Origin: Gloeocapsopsis crepidinum LEGE 06123
GTDB lineage: Bacteria; Cyanobacteriota; Cyanobacteriia; Cyanobacteriales; Chroococcidiopsidaceae
DNA: 64,000 nucleotides
Assembly (NCBI RefSeq): GCF_015207655.1
Contig: NZ_JADEWN010000009.1
Span: 1-64,000, forward strand
Direction of reading: 5' to 3'
Below, piece after piece: positions 40,050 to 48,874 of the stretch; the stretch's first letter is position 1, and every line of letters begins with the position of its first letter. Position numbers and translations under genes: made by a program. Below the pieces are notes generated by a model. It was not told where the DNA came from, did not search any database, and saw only the letters and a program-made list of their open reading frames with translations.

Positions 40050-40766
40050 ATGTCAGTTTATCATTCACCTGAGCTACAAATAGAAAATCAGCTGCTTGCA
40101 GCCTTACCAACTGAAGATTATCAACGCCTGCTTCCGTACATGGAAACAGTTAGCCTATCACACAGTCAAATTCTTTGGAATGCGGAAGAATCAATTGAGT
40201 ACGTGTATTTTCCTAATCGGGCATTGATTTCTTTAGTCACTATTATGGAAAGTGGTGAGATAGTCGAAGTCGGTATAGTGGGTAGGGAAGGTATGGCAGG
40301 TCTTACGGTATGTTGGGGAGGGGACACTAATACGCTACAGGCGATCGTTCAAATTCCTGGAACTGCCATCAGGATGAGTGCAAAACATCTGAAATCTGAG
40401 TTTGATCAATGTAGTACGCTGCATCGTTTATTACTGCGCTATACACAAGCATTGTTTACCCATACCGCACATACAGCAGCTTGTAACCGTCTGCATACAA
40501 TCGAGGCTCGATTTGCTCGTTGGTTACTCATAGTTCAAGACCGCGTACAATCAAACGAGCTTCCTTTGACTCAAGAATTTCTCTCTCATATGCTTGGCAC
40601 ACGCCGTTCTGGTGTTACAGAAGCTGCTAGTCATCTCAGCAAAGCAGGAACAATCCGTTATAGTCGAGGTAAAATCATTATTCTCGATCGAGAAGCGTTA
40701 GAGTCAACTTCTTGCGAGTGCTATCAAACAGTTAAAAAAGAGTTTGCTCGTTTGCTAAAAAACTGA
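40050..40766 (+). CDS. Crp/Fnr-family transcriptional regulator
   Basis: 238 residues from ATG 40050. Cyclic-nucleotide-binding-like domain (about 10-130) with GEIVEVGIVGREGMAGL, and a C-terminal winged helix (about 150-225) with FLSHMLGTRRSGVTEAASHL as recognition region. The residues that bind cAMP in CRP (RxSxE pattern) are not present, so the effector is probably different or absent. No FNR-type N-terminal cysteine set. Targets unknown; it is monocistronic. Confidence 0.85.
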   Translation: MSVYHSPELQIENQLLAALPTEDYQRLLPYMETVSLSHSQILWNAEESIEYVYFPNRALISLVTIMESGEIVEVGIVGREGMAGLTVCWGGDTNTLQAIVQIPGTAIRMSAKHLKSEFDQCSTLHRLLLRYTQALFTHTAHTAACNRLHTIEARFARWLLIVQDRVQSNELPLTQEFLSHMLGTRRSGVTEAASHLSKAGTIRYSRGKIIILDREALESTSCECYQTVKKEFARLLKN

Positions 40767-40940
40767 ACGTGATTAGGCTGCAATCAATTTTATTCAACTT
40801 GGTATTTATGCCCGAAACCGTACAGATCAATTGGGTAAACATATCTATGCTTTATTGAGTAGGTCGTCAAATCCTTTGTAGTAGCTTTGATCTGGAATTA
40901 GTAATTACAAAAGATTTACTGAAATTCATAAAGAATGTAT

Positions 40941-41078
40941 ATGAAAAAGTACAAATCTGTTGTTACCGTCTCTAATCCTACAACTCAGACAATGATAAAT
41001 CTGTGGGGTAACAGTTGGCAGAAACTTAATCCGATACAACAGCAATTAGTAAGTCAAATCCTAACTGAGTTTAAATAA
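40941..41078 (+). CDS. Possible small protein, 45 residues
   Basis: An open frame MKKYKSVVTVSNPTTQTMIN continuing through a Trp-containing segment (LWGNSWQKLNPIQQQ) to ILTEFK and TAA. The composition is protein-like with an amphipathic end, but the ribosome site is weak and no family is recognised. The rest of the gap 40767-41141 shows nothing else. Confidence 0.35.
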   Translation: MKKYKSVVTVSNPTTQTMINLWGNSWQKLNPIQQQLVSQILTEFK

Positions 41079-41141
41079 GTGACTTCACTTAGCTGTTTGC
41101 ATCAAAATGATTAAAGCACCTTCTAAAAATAAATTTGATTA

Positions 41142-42575
41142 CTAACAACTTTCTTCAAAAGCTTTTAGTTGTTCATCATTAATTCTACCAGCTTTATATA
41201 AGGTTTCTGTAATTTCTGAAAGTGTCAATACAGAATGTGCACGATAACCATTTTGGTGCAATCGATCTTTTACTCCCTGTTCGTGATCGATAAAGACAAC
41301 AATATCTTCTACATTTAATCCTGCTGATTCAAGTTTTGCGGCTCCTTCCATTGCACTTTTGCCACTAATTAAAATATCATCAACGACAACAACAGTTTCA
41401 CCAGGATAAAACAGTCCTTCAATCAGTCGCCGCGTACCATGCGCTTTAACTTCTTTGCGCGGAAAGATCATTGGTTTATTGAGATGCAATGATAAACCTG
41501 TAGCAGTAGGTAAAGAACCGTAAGGAATTCCTGCAATTCGTTCAAAGTTTAGGTTCTTAAGAATATCAGCATACGCTAAAAGAATTTGATGAAAAACTTG
41601 GGGATTAGAAATAATTTTGCGTAAGTCTATATAGTAAGAAAACGTTGCTCCAGAAGCTTGAACAAAATCACCAAACAAAATACATTCAATGTCGTAAAGT
41701 TGTAGAATTAAATCAAAATGAGGGTGTTTGTCGAGTAAGCAAACATCAGGCAGCCAAACAGAACAGTTAGATTCTTCTCTAACATTTTCTGTACGAATTT
41801 GATTGACTTTTTGGCAAAGTGAATAAATTTCTTTTGCTGGATTATCTTGACTTAAAATATCTTGAGGAACAGGAATTAATAAACCATTACCATTTGCATT
41901 CAATCCAGCAGTTAAAAGCTGGTTAACATTTCCTCCCTCTGCCCAAATACTGCGTGCTAAAATCAGTCTTTCAGGGGCGATCGCCCGAATTTGACTGAAA
42001 ACTTCAGGACTTGACGTTCCTACTTCAAAACCAAGTTGTTCTGGAGTTCCCCAAGTTTTTGCTTCTTTCGCTAAATGCAGGTAAAAAGGTGATTCGTGTT
42101 GAGGATATTGTTGTAAGGCGATCGCACCAGGGTTAGAAGTACAACACAAGACAAATACAGCTTTATCAGGATGAACTAAAAACGAGGCTGCATGATCTTG
42201 CCCTGCGTAACCATTAATTGTCAGTGCATCAACTTGCCAGTTTTGAAAAACAGTACGCGCAAAGGTTGTACTTGTATTTAAGTCACTATGTTTAGCATCT
42301 AAAATAATGGGAATATCGCTAGGAATCGCTGCTAAAGTTTGCTCAAGAAGTTCTAAGCCTCGGCTACCTAAAGCTTCATAGAAACCAAGTGTTGGTTTAT
42401 AAGCGCAAACTAAATTAGCTGTTTGGGCAATCAGAAATTGTAGCCACGTCCATAAGTCTTCAATGATATCTCCAGTTTTGTGCTGAGGCATCATTTCTGG
42501 ATTAGGATCGAGTCCTAAAAATAGCAAGCTATCATTGCGCGCGATCGCTGTATTCAATTTATCAAAAAAGGTCAT
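41142..42575 (-). CDS. pyrF-pyrE: Bifunctional orotidine-5'-phosphate decarboxylase / orotate phosphoribosyltransferase
   Basis: 477 residues. The N-terminal decarboxylase (about 1-270, PyrF subfamily 2) shows FLGLDPNPEMMP and IILDAKHSDLNTS with the catalytic Lys-Asp pair. The C-terminal OPRT (about 285-477) has the PRPP loop VVVVDDILISGKSAMEGAA and the glycyl loop region FPRKEVKAHGTRRLIEG. The fusion carries out the last two steps of UMP synthesis, in the order decarboxylase-then-OPRT seen in cyanobacteria. Monocistronic. Confidence 0.95.
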   Translation of the reverse strand: MTFFDKLNTAIARNDSLLFLGLDPNPEMMPQHKTGDIIEDLWTWLQFLIAQTANLVCAYKPTLGFYEALGSRGLELLEQTLAAIPSDIPIILDAKHSDLNTSTTFARTVFQNWQVDALTINGYAGQDHAASFLVHPDKAVFVLCCTSNPGAIALQQYPQHESPFYLHLAKEAKTWGTPEQLGFEVGTSSPEVFSQIRAIAPERLILARSIWAEGGNVNQLLTAGLNANGNGLLIPVPQDILSQDNPAKEIYSLCQKVNQIRTENVREESNCSVWLPDVCLLDKHPHFDLILQLYDIECILFGDFVQASGATFSYYIDLRKIISNPQVFHQILLAYADILKNLNFERIAGIPYGSLPTATGLSLHLNKPMIFPRKEVKAHGTRRLIEGLFYPGETVVVVDDILISGKSAMEGAAKLESAGLNVEDIVVFIDHEQGVKDRLHQNGYRAHSVLTLSEITETLYKAGRINDEQLKAFEESC

Positions 42576-42679
42576 AGCTACTTTCTCGACTAGTTATGTG
42601 GCAAGCTAGAGTAGCGATCGCCTCTGGAAATCCTCATTTATCCCAGATTCTGCAATTGCTTAAGTAACTAAAGTGTAAA

Positions 42680-42814
42680 CTAGCCGGACAATACAACAGG
42701 AAATTTACAACTCTTAATCACAACATGACTGCCCGTTTGCCGAACCTGTACAAATCCTAGACGCTCTAAAGCTTTGATTGCCTCTCTGCTTGAAATCCGT
42801 GGCAACCTAGGCAT
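42680..42814 (-). pseudogene. HicA-like toxin, truncated to 44 codons
   Basis: Begins MPRLPRISSREAIKALERLG and reaches GFVQVRQTGSHVV, which is the normal HicA N-terminus with the catalytic His (GSH). The family then continues to about 70-75 residues; here an unrelated 10-codon tail ends at a stop. The ATG overlaps the hicB stop, as in intact hicBA pairs. Toxin activity (mRNA cleavage) is doubtful because the second half of the RNA-binding fold is missing. Confidence 0.75.
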
Positions 42815-43016
42815 AGTTGACTTCTATAGTAGTCACATATCTGGGTGTTGTTTCCGGTAGGGAAAACTCCTCTAAATAAAGCCTCGTAGCTTCTTGCAGG
42901 TTAGCAATTGCCTGTTCTATTGTTTCTCCCTGATCGACAGTACCGACTTCAGGACACTCGGCAACATACATATCATCTTCTCGATAGACAACAACTGTAA
43001 AACTCCGAGTTTTCAT
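42807..43016 (-). CDS. hicB: HicB-family antitoxin
   Basis: 69 residues: MKTRSFTVVVYREDDMYVAE then CPEVGTVDQGETIEQAIANL, the HicB partial RNase-H-like fold without a C-terminal DNA-binding domain. It normally neutralises HicA. The partner downstream is truncated, so the antitoxin may be a leftover or protect against HicA made elsewhere. The two reading frames overlap. Confidence 0.85.
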   Translation of the reverse strand: MKTRSFTVVVYREDDMYVAECPEVGTVDQGETIEQAIANLQEATRLYLEEFSLPETTPRYVTTIEVNYA

Positions 43017-43083
43017 CCAGTTATCTCATACAGCTTTACTTAGGAGAATAGCAAAAATATTTTAACATGCTGTGCGATTTCAC

Positions 43084-43120
43084 GAGCGATCGCACTTCCT
43101 CACTCGAAACTTTAGACTAG
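43084..43120. repeat. 37-bp direct repeat, left copy
   Basis: GAGCGATCGCACTTCCTCAC followed by TCGAAACTTTAGACTAG. 36 of 37 bases match the copy at 44035-44071. The two copies bracket the vapBC-type pair. Confidence 0.85.
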
Positions 43121-43210
43121 CGCGATCGCTGTTTTCAGTGACAGTTAAGTGAGAGTAATTAAGCAATTAAAAAAAAGAGCGATCGCGTCTTTGGTTGGAG
43201 GTGATCGTCT

Positions 43211-43612
43211 TTAGCAAGCTGACTGCAACAAACGTACAAAACCCTCCTGCTCAAAGTGTCGGTCAGTAGTTAGTGCTTCAGTAATTCCACGTTGGCGCAT
43301 TAACACAAAGCTGACTGCATCACACAAAGAATAAGTCTTATCTTGTCTCATCATCAATAACTTAACTGCTGCTCGATGTAAAAACTCGTCAACCCAAACA
43401 GTTTCTATATCTGGACTATCTAACAGATCGACCACAAAGGCAAGAACCGATGAACGAGAGAAACGCCTCGCATTTGCTAGTGCAACATACTCAGCAATGA
43501 CATAGCTGTGAGTCAAGCGACTGGTAGCTTTCTTGTACGCAGCAATAGCTTGTGTATGAAGAGGTTCAGTTTGATAGTGCAGACAAAGCAATCCCGAAGT
43601 ATCGAGGAGCAT
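43211..43612 (-). CDS. vapC: PIN-domain toxin (VapC-like)
   Basis: 133 residues. Starts MLLDTSGLLCLHY with the first acidic residue (Asp4). The further acidic residues of the PIN active site are seen in HSYVIAEYVALAN, in SLCDAVSFVLMRQRG and in LTTDRHFEQEGF. It likely cleaves tRNA or mRNA. Its ATG overlaps the antitoxin stop (TAATG), so the pair is translationally coupled. Looks intact. Confidence 0.85.
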   Translation of the reverse strand: MLLDTSGLLCLHYQTEPLHTQAIAAYKKATSRLTHSYVIAEYVALANARRFSRSSVLAFVVDLLDSPDIETVWVDEFLHRAAVKLLMMRQDKTYSLCDAVSFVLMRQRGITEALTTDRHFEQEGFVRLLQSAC

Positions 43613-43899
43613 TACTCATCCTCATGGGTGTTTATATACTCCCTAGCTAAGTCGGCATCAATACTTTCGTTATCTAAAGTCGTTGCATTGTCAAGACTAA
43701 GTGTCCCGAAGTGACGCTCGAACCTTGCTCGTGCTACCTCCCGATCGGCTTCACCCACAGGCAACTCGGATATTTGAGAAAACCGCTGCTCTATCAAACT
43801 GGCAGCTAAACGCTCTGGAGCAATACCAATCACTGCTGCCTGCCGCTGAATAGCCACGAAAACCTGTTCGCTTATTTCCAGAGTCAGAATTTGGCTCAT
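43612..43899 (-). CDS. Antitoxin of the VapC-like toxin
   Basis: 95 residues from ATG 43899 (MSQILTLEISEQVFVAIQRQ). The first ~45 residues look like a ribbon-helix-helix or AbrB-type DNA-binding dimer unit; the acidic C-terminus (NESIDADLAREYINTHEDE) should bind the toxin. A longer frame starts at 43917 but lacks support. It is upstream of and overlaps the toxin gene, the usual order for such modules. Confidence 0.75.
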   Translation of the reverse strand: MSQILTLEISEQVFVAIQRQAAVIGIAPERLAASLIEQRFSQISELPVGEADREVARARFERHFGTLSLDNATTLDNESIDADLAREYINTHEDE

Positions 43900-44034
43900 G
43901 AGAGTACTGCAACACAACCAAAGACTTTTAATATTATATCTGTTAAGGCACAGGCATTTCTATTGGGTTTCATCTTCGAGTTTTTCCAGAATTATTCGGC
44001 GATCGCCTTCTGCTGACTGGCATGATTTTCAATT

Positions 44035-44071
44035 GAGCGATCGCACTTCCTAACTCGAAACTTTAGACTAG
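44035..44071. repeat. 37-bp direct repeat, right copy
   Basis: Same sequence as 43084-43120 with one C-to-A change. Lies 136 bases upstream of the antitoxin start. Confidence 0.85.
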
Positions 44072-44123
44072 TACTATTGCTCTCTCATCTTTCTTATCTA
44101 AAATTTTAAATACCTCAACAAAT

Positions 44124-44795
44124 CTATTCCCAACTAAGGTCTGCATCATCAAGCATCAAATATGTATTACTTGAATCAAACCAGCGTATCTCAACTCTTA
44201 CGTAGCCGCCAGTTTTTCTATCCCCTGACACAGTAATTGGTTTCCAGTTTGTAGTAACCTTCTGCTTGCCACTATTGCCGATTAATTCATGGTTGTCCCA
44301 TAGCTCTAACTGAACTTCTCTAGGTGTTTCACGTCGATTTTTAACCCATATAGAAAAGTTTAAACGACTAGGATAATTCACATAACCAATATCCTGAAAC
44401 ACACTAGGATCGGTAAAATGTCCTCCTCCATTATGAGCAGCAAGATAACACTTTCCAGTTCGAGCACTGTTTTCTGAAATAGCAAAATGTCTTAGTACAA
44501 TAGCCCGTGTGACCCGCTCTTTCTTCCATGGAAAAAAACCTTCCTCAAAACTAGGACTCAGAAGCCTTGCATCTAGATTATACAGCGAGCCATTGTCCTG
44601 CCTCTTGATTAGAGGATCTTCCATCTCTTGTGCCAACCTCTCATCACAAGTATCTATTTCTAGGGGAAAAAGTCCAAGCTCTTCACGTATGTCTGGACTG
44701 ACCCAAAGTCCTGCAATAACAGCGCTGACAGCACCTATGATTGCTGCCCAACCTACTAAAGTTTCATACTTACTTTTGTTCTCACGTTTGCTCAT
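44124..44795 (-). CDS. Membrane-anchored protein with carbohydrate-binding-like domain
   Basis: 223 residues. Short basic N-terminus, one transmembrane helix (about 13-32, LVGWAAIIGAVSAVIAGLWV), then an extracytoplasmic region. The latter has LLSPSFEEGFFPW, YLAAHNGGGHFTDPS and a beta-rich end with SIWVKNRRETPREVQLELWD and YLMLDDADLSWE. This resembles jelly-roll carbohydrate-binding modules, but the family is not certain. No neighbour suggests a role. Confidence 0.55.
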   Translation of the reverse strand: MSKRENKSKYETLVGWAAIIGAVSAVIAGLWVSPDIREELGLFPLEIDTCDERLAQEMEDPLIKRQDNGSLYNLDARLLSPSFEEGFFPWKKERVTRAIVLRHFAISENSARTGKCYLAAHNGGGHFTDPSVFQDIGYVNYPSRLNFSIWVKNRRETPREVQLELWDNHELIGNSGKQKVTTNWKPITVSGDRKTGGYVRVEIRWFDSSNTYLMLDDADLSWE

Positions 44796-45163
44796 AGAAA
44801 TTAATCAAATTCATTAACCTTTGAATGAATAAACTTATTTTGATAGTATTGTTTAAAAAAAACAGTAAGGAATAGTTAGTTATATGCTTCAGAAGCTATT
44901 GGATTATGTTTTATATAAACTGAGTTTCTGAAGGAATTTTTTGGGGTATAAATATATCTCTGATGTAAATTTTATTGTTAATATTTGCTCTAGTTCTACT
45001 TACTGGCTTGACATATATTTAAATTTCGTCAAGCATTTTAATCGAGAATTCTAAAAAAAATATTAATAAAGTTAGCAAAGACCAGAAAAAGTTAGGATGA
45101 ACTTGATGCTTAATCTTAAGAAAGTAAGATTGTAGATTAGGCTGCTGCCGAGGAGAGATCGTG
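44796..45163. other. AT-rich intergenic region
   Basis: About 365 bases between two divergent genes, strongly AT-rich with runs of A and T. No gene, tRNA or repeat family member recognised. Presumably the promoter region of both neighbours. Confidence 0.4.
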
Positions 45164-46538
45164 ATGTCCTCCGATGAAGTTATTACTTTAATCGCTCAAC
45201 TGCTTGAACCCAACTCACTCACTTTCCTGCAAGCAGCAGTGTTGCAAGGTACTTGGGAAGGAAAAAGCTACTCTGAAATTGCTCTAGAGACTAACCACGA
45301 TCCCGATTATCTCAAGCAGGTAGGGCAAAAACTCTGGCAACTTCTTTCCGAAGCACTAGGACGCAAAGTAACGAAACTCAATCTGCGTGCGTCACTCCAG
45401 CGATATGCCAGCCAAGCTACTACTCATAAGCTCGCTCAAATAACTCAAGAGGATACACTAGCTAATACCTTCGTGCGATCGCTGTCAAATTCCCCTCACT
45501 CCCTGGCAAGATCGGGATGAAGTTATTGATATCTCGCGTTTTTATGGACGAGGAAACGAACTTGCCACTCTCCGACAATGGATTCAGAAAGAACGCTGTC
45601 GCCTGATTGCCATATTGGGTATGGGTGGTATAGGTAAAACTGCTCTTGCCGTAAAAATGGCAGAAATACTACAAACGGACTTTGAATATTTAATTTGGCG
45701 TTCTTTAAAGAACGTACCACCTCTTTCTAAGTTGCTTTCGGAATTTATGTTGTTTTTGTCTGAGCAACATAAAATCACTTTATTAACTACAGCAGAAGAC
45801 CAAATCTCTCATTTAATGCACTACTTACGGCAATACCGTTGTTTGCTGGTACTAGACAATGCCGAATCCCTTTTGCATGTCGGCGAACTTGCAGGACACT
45901 ACCGACATAACTGTGAAGACTACGACTATCTGCTACGTCGCGTAGCTGACGAACGGCATCAAAGTTGCTTATTGCTCACCAGCCGCGAGCAACCAAGCGG
46001 ATTTGCTGGTAGAGAAGGTAAAGAGCTACCAGTCAAAATTTTACATTTAAAAGGAGTGCAGCTACCAGAAGCACAGGCAATTCTCCGCCGCAAAGGACTG
46101 AAAGTAACAGAAGCCGAGTACCAAACACTAATCGAACGATATGGGGGAAATCCTTTAGTTTTAAATATAATCGGTAGTGCGATCGCCTCTTTATGGGATG
46201 GCAATATCTCTCTGTTTCTTTCCCAAGGCACACTCATCTGTGAAGATATTCAGCAACTGTTAGATCAACACTTTGAGCGCCTCTCACTTCTAGAAAAGCG
46301 GGTGATGTGTTGGCTTGCGATCGCGCAAAAAGAAGTATCACTATCACAACTACAGGCAGTTATTATCCCCACTGTCTTTTATAGTGAGTTACACAGAGCC
46401 TTGGAATCCCTACAAAGACGCTCATTAATCGAGACTCACTCAGGTTACTTCACCCAAAAACCTATAGTTATGAAGTATGTAAAAGAACAACTCACCGATC
46501 AATTTTATCCGGAAATTTCCAGTAAAATTGAACTATGA
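45164..46538 (+). pseudogene. NB-ARC ATPase (HTH + STAND) gene, frameshifted and shortened
   Basis: From ATG 45164 the first frame gives an N-terminal helix-turn-helix-like region, SSDEVITLIAQLLEPN and GKSYSEIALETNHDPDYLK, and stops at 45520. Near 45485 the homologous frame shifts by one base: QIPLTPWQDRDEVIDISRFY, then the Walker A loop ILGMGGIGKTALAVKMAEIL and Walker B CLLVLDNAESLL. It ends at 46538. Relatives I know continue with WD40 or other repeats after the VMKYVKEQLTDQ motif; here none follow, and the stop overlaps the next gene's ATG. STAND ATPases of this kind act as sensors or signal hubs. Probably inactive. Confidence 0.75.
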
Positions 46539-47270
46539 AAAAGCTGATTGTAATTACAGGTGTCAGTCGCGGTTTAGGACTGGCAATGACTGAAGCATTC
46601 ATTCAAGCAGGACATACTGTTATTGGTTGTGCGCGTTCAGAAACTGCAATAGAAAAACTACGTCAACAATTTGGTTCACCTCATGACTTTACTGCCGTTG
46701 ATGTTGCCGAGGATCAACAAGTTGCAAACTGGGCAAAACGCATACTTGCACAATACGAACCCCCCAATTTATTACTAAATAATGCAGGTGTCATTAATCA
46801 ACTAGCACCATTATGGAAAGTACCTGCTGAGGAATTTAATCATTTGATCAATGTCAATATTATTGGCGTGACTAACGTCATCCGCCATTTTGTGCCAGCA
46901 ATGATTCAGAAAAATCAAGGCATCATTGTCTTGAAAAATCCCCCTCCGCAGGGAAACCCTGCTATAGGGGTTTTTCGCTGTTAATTTTAGTTCGGGTTGG
47001 GGACGCTCGACTTCGCCAGAAGTTGCACCCTACTGCGCTTCTAAGTGGGCAATTGAGGGATTAACGCGATCGCTTGCCCAAGAACTTCCTAATAGTATGG
47101 CAGCAATTCCCCTCAATCCAGGGATTATTCACACTGATATGCTGGAAATCTGTTTTGGAGAAGCAGCCGCTGACTATACACCTCTACAAGAATGGAGTCG
47201 CCAAGCTGTGCCTTTTTTGTTGCAACTGAGTCCACGACACAATGGTTCTCCGTTAACAGTCCCTCAATGA
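46535..47270 (+). pseudogene. Short-chain dehydrogenase/reductase interrupted by a 52-bp element
   Basis: The N-terminal Rossmann part is complete: VITGVSRGLGLAMTEAF (NAD(P) motif TGxxxGxG), LLLNNAGV, then FVPAMIQKNQGIIV at 46930. An insertion follows and the frame stops at 46984. Without 46931-46982 the reading would continue NFSSGWGRSTSPEVAPYCAS with the catalytic Tyr-x3-Lys, then NPGIIHTDML, to a stop at 47268-47270. The result would be a normal SDR of about 227 residues. The substrate is unknown. Its ATG overlaps the stop of the ATPase gene. Confidence 0.85.
46931..46982. mobile_element. 52-bp palindromic mini-element
   Basis: Two nested inverted repeats: outer GAAAAATCCCC/GGGGTTTTTC and inner GCAGGG-AAA-CCCTGC. 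It lies between codons for Val and Asn of the SDR gene, so the original reading frame is restored exactly if it is removed. The size and structure suggest a small dispersed repeat of the kind known in cyanobacteria. No second copy was noticed in the window. Confidence 0.7.
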
Positions 47271-47415
47271 GGGCTTATACCGCAGATACCCTCCCAGCAG
47301 TTTCCTTCGGGACTACATACACAAAATGTGCCTATGCACACTAAGACAAGCATTTTATCAGTCAGTTCACAAAGGTGAACTTCGTTTGTCTAGCAGCGAA
47401 TTTATTCGCTAAGCA
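47261..47415. repeat. Interspersed hairpin repeat, copy B
   Basis: Holds AGTTCAC-aaag-GTGAACT (47364-47381), linker TTCGTTTGTCTAGCA and the palindrome GCGAATTTATTCGC (47396-47409). Its upstream part (TTTCCTTCGGGACT and AAATGTGCC) is related to copy A. It also begins with the hairpin CCCTCAATGAGGG at the SDR stop. Confidence 0.7.
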
Positions 47416-47436
47416 TTCTCTTTACTAAGATGCTAA

Positions 47437-47673
47437 TTAGCATATAGTTGGTAGGGGAAATTCATCTCCGTATTCCCAAGCAGTCTCAATCCAGGCAACT
47501 TTGGCTTCTTGAATGTTATTAACTGCTTCTTCGAGACTATCGCCTTGAGAGATGCATCCTAGTAAGTCAGCAAGCATGACGGTGTAACCGCCATCGGGTT
47601 CGGGATAAAGCGTAATGGGGTAGCTTAGGTTGAGGTAGTCTTGCAATGTTTCGGGTTTAATCTGCGTTTTCAT
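47437..47673 (-). CDS. hicB: HicB-family antitoxin (second locus)
   Basis: 78 residues: SYPITLYPEPDGGYTVMLAD then LLGCISQGDSLEEAVNNIQE, typical HicB partial RNase-H fold with WIETAWEYGDEFPLP at the end. It follows its toxin gene by 4 bases (order toxin-antitoxin). Probably intact. Confidence 0.85.
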   Translation of the reverse strand: MKTQIKPETLQDYLNLSYPITLYPEPDGGYTVMLADLLGCISQGDSLEEAVNNIQEAKVAWIETAWEYGDEFPLPTIC

Positions 47674-47677
47674 TGCT

Positions 47678-47911
47678 CTAGTTCTCCAGATTCAGTAGTT
47701 TGACAATTTGTTGGACGTACACTCCTTTAACCATTTTGCCGCCCTTTTTCGGTACAGTAATTTTCAGACCCTCTGAATGATGGAAGGTGTGATGACTTCC
47801 TTTAAAGCGTTTTTCTTCAAACCCAAACAATTCCAAAAGATACTGGACATCATCAAACCGCACTTTGGGCGGTCTCAAGAACTACTCGATCAGCTTTTCG
47901 AGTTTACTCAT
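47678..47911 (-). pseudogene. hicA: HicA-family toxin with early nonsense codon
   Basis: From ATG 47911 the frame reads MSKLEKLIE, then TAG at 47884-47882, then FLRPPKVRFDDVQYLLE, KGSHHTFHH (catalytic His) and KKGGKMVKGVYVQQIVKLLN. The N-terminal codons before the stop match the usual start of cyanobacterial HicA, so the TAG is a likely mutation. Translation could restart at TTG 47878 and give 66 residues with the whole dsRNA-binding-like fold, so partial function is possible. Confidence 0.65.
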
Positions 47912-47968
47912 CCGTCGTCACCGCCTAGAAGCTTTCAAGCACTGCCTCAACCAATAACCTAAGCATGA

Positions 47969-48769
47969 CTATATTTCTACAGGAAATTGCACTTCTGTGA
48001 CGTAAGATTCGTCGTCTTGTTGATTGCCACCAACAATATACACTTCACGATTAGAACCCGCTATCTTGTAGCCATTAGCTTCAATCCAAACAGGTAACGC
48101 TGCGTAGGCACGGTTGATGGTATTGTAACTGCCATTGTGGACGACGCAAGCCATTTCGACACAGGGTAGTTCGTAGACTTTGATGCGATCGCTACTACAC
48201 ACTTGTTCTACTGCGATCGCAAATTCCCAATCAATATCTGTTTCTTTATATGCGGTGTCGTGCCAAATGCCTGCAAAGTAACGACTATCTTTCATTCCTT
48301 GTCGTTGCAAATACTCTAGTAACTCATCATAAAGCCCTGCTACAGCATGAAAGTTGGGTATGATTTCTCGAATTGCAGCAACTTTGATCGGGGCAACGGT
48401 TTTGAGAACAACATCATAATCAGATATTTTATCTTCCTGTTCAATCTGCTGTAGTCGTGCTGCAACACGCTGTAATCTTGCTTGTTCTTGTGCAACTAAT
48501 CGTTGTAGTTCAGCTTGCTTCAATTGCAACGTTCCTTGAATTTGTGCTGGTGAAATTTCATCTAGTAGTTTGGAAATTTGTTCTAGCGAGAAACCTAAAT
48601 CTTTGAGTGCCAAAATGCGATTAAGTCGGGGTAACTGGTGGGCTGAGTAATAGCGATAGCCAGTAAACTTATCTATATGTACTGGTTTAAGTAATTCCAT
48701 TTGGTCGTAGAGACGCAATGCTTTAATTGATACGTGGCTGAGTTTGGAAAAGTCGCCGATTTTTAGCAT
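47969..48769 (-). CDS. MerR-family regulator with GyrI-like effector domain
   Basis: 266 residues. MerR winged helix at 1-70 (LKIGDFSKLSHVSIKALRLY then FTGYRYYSAHQLPRLNRI), a dimerisation coiled coil (80-125), and a C-terminal GyrI-like/BmrR-type small-molecule domain (about 125-266) with VEMACVVHNGSYNTINRAY. Such proteins sense hydrophobic or cationic compounds and activate drug-efflux genes. The VOC gene upstream is in the same orientation, about 105 bases away. Confidence 0.88.
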   Translation of the reverse strand: MLKIGDFSKLSHVSIKALRLYDQMELLKPVHIDKFTGYRYYSAHQLPRLNRILALKDLGFSLEQISKLLDEISPAQIQGTLQLKQAELQRLVAQEQARLQRVAARLQQIEQEDKISDYDVVLKTVAPIKVAAIREIIPNFHAVAGLYDELLEYLQRQGMKDSRYFAGIWHDTAYKETDIDWEFAIAVEQVCSSDRIKVYELPCVEMACVVHNGSYNTINRAYAALPVWIEANGYKIAGSNREVYIVGGNQQDDESYVTEVQFPVEI

Positions 48770-48874
48770 TTTACCTTTACTGGGTAATAGATAATGGGTA
48801 ATTCTAAATAAGTATGTTTTTCAATCACTCATTACCAGTCACCAATGACCAAATAGTACTTACCAACAGTGAAC

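Noticed and set aside
46535-46984. 149-codon reading of the SDR gene as a short protein
   Set aside because: The last codons come from the 52-bp palindromic insertion; the catalytic Tyr-Lys lies downstream in the restored frame.
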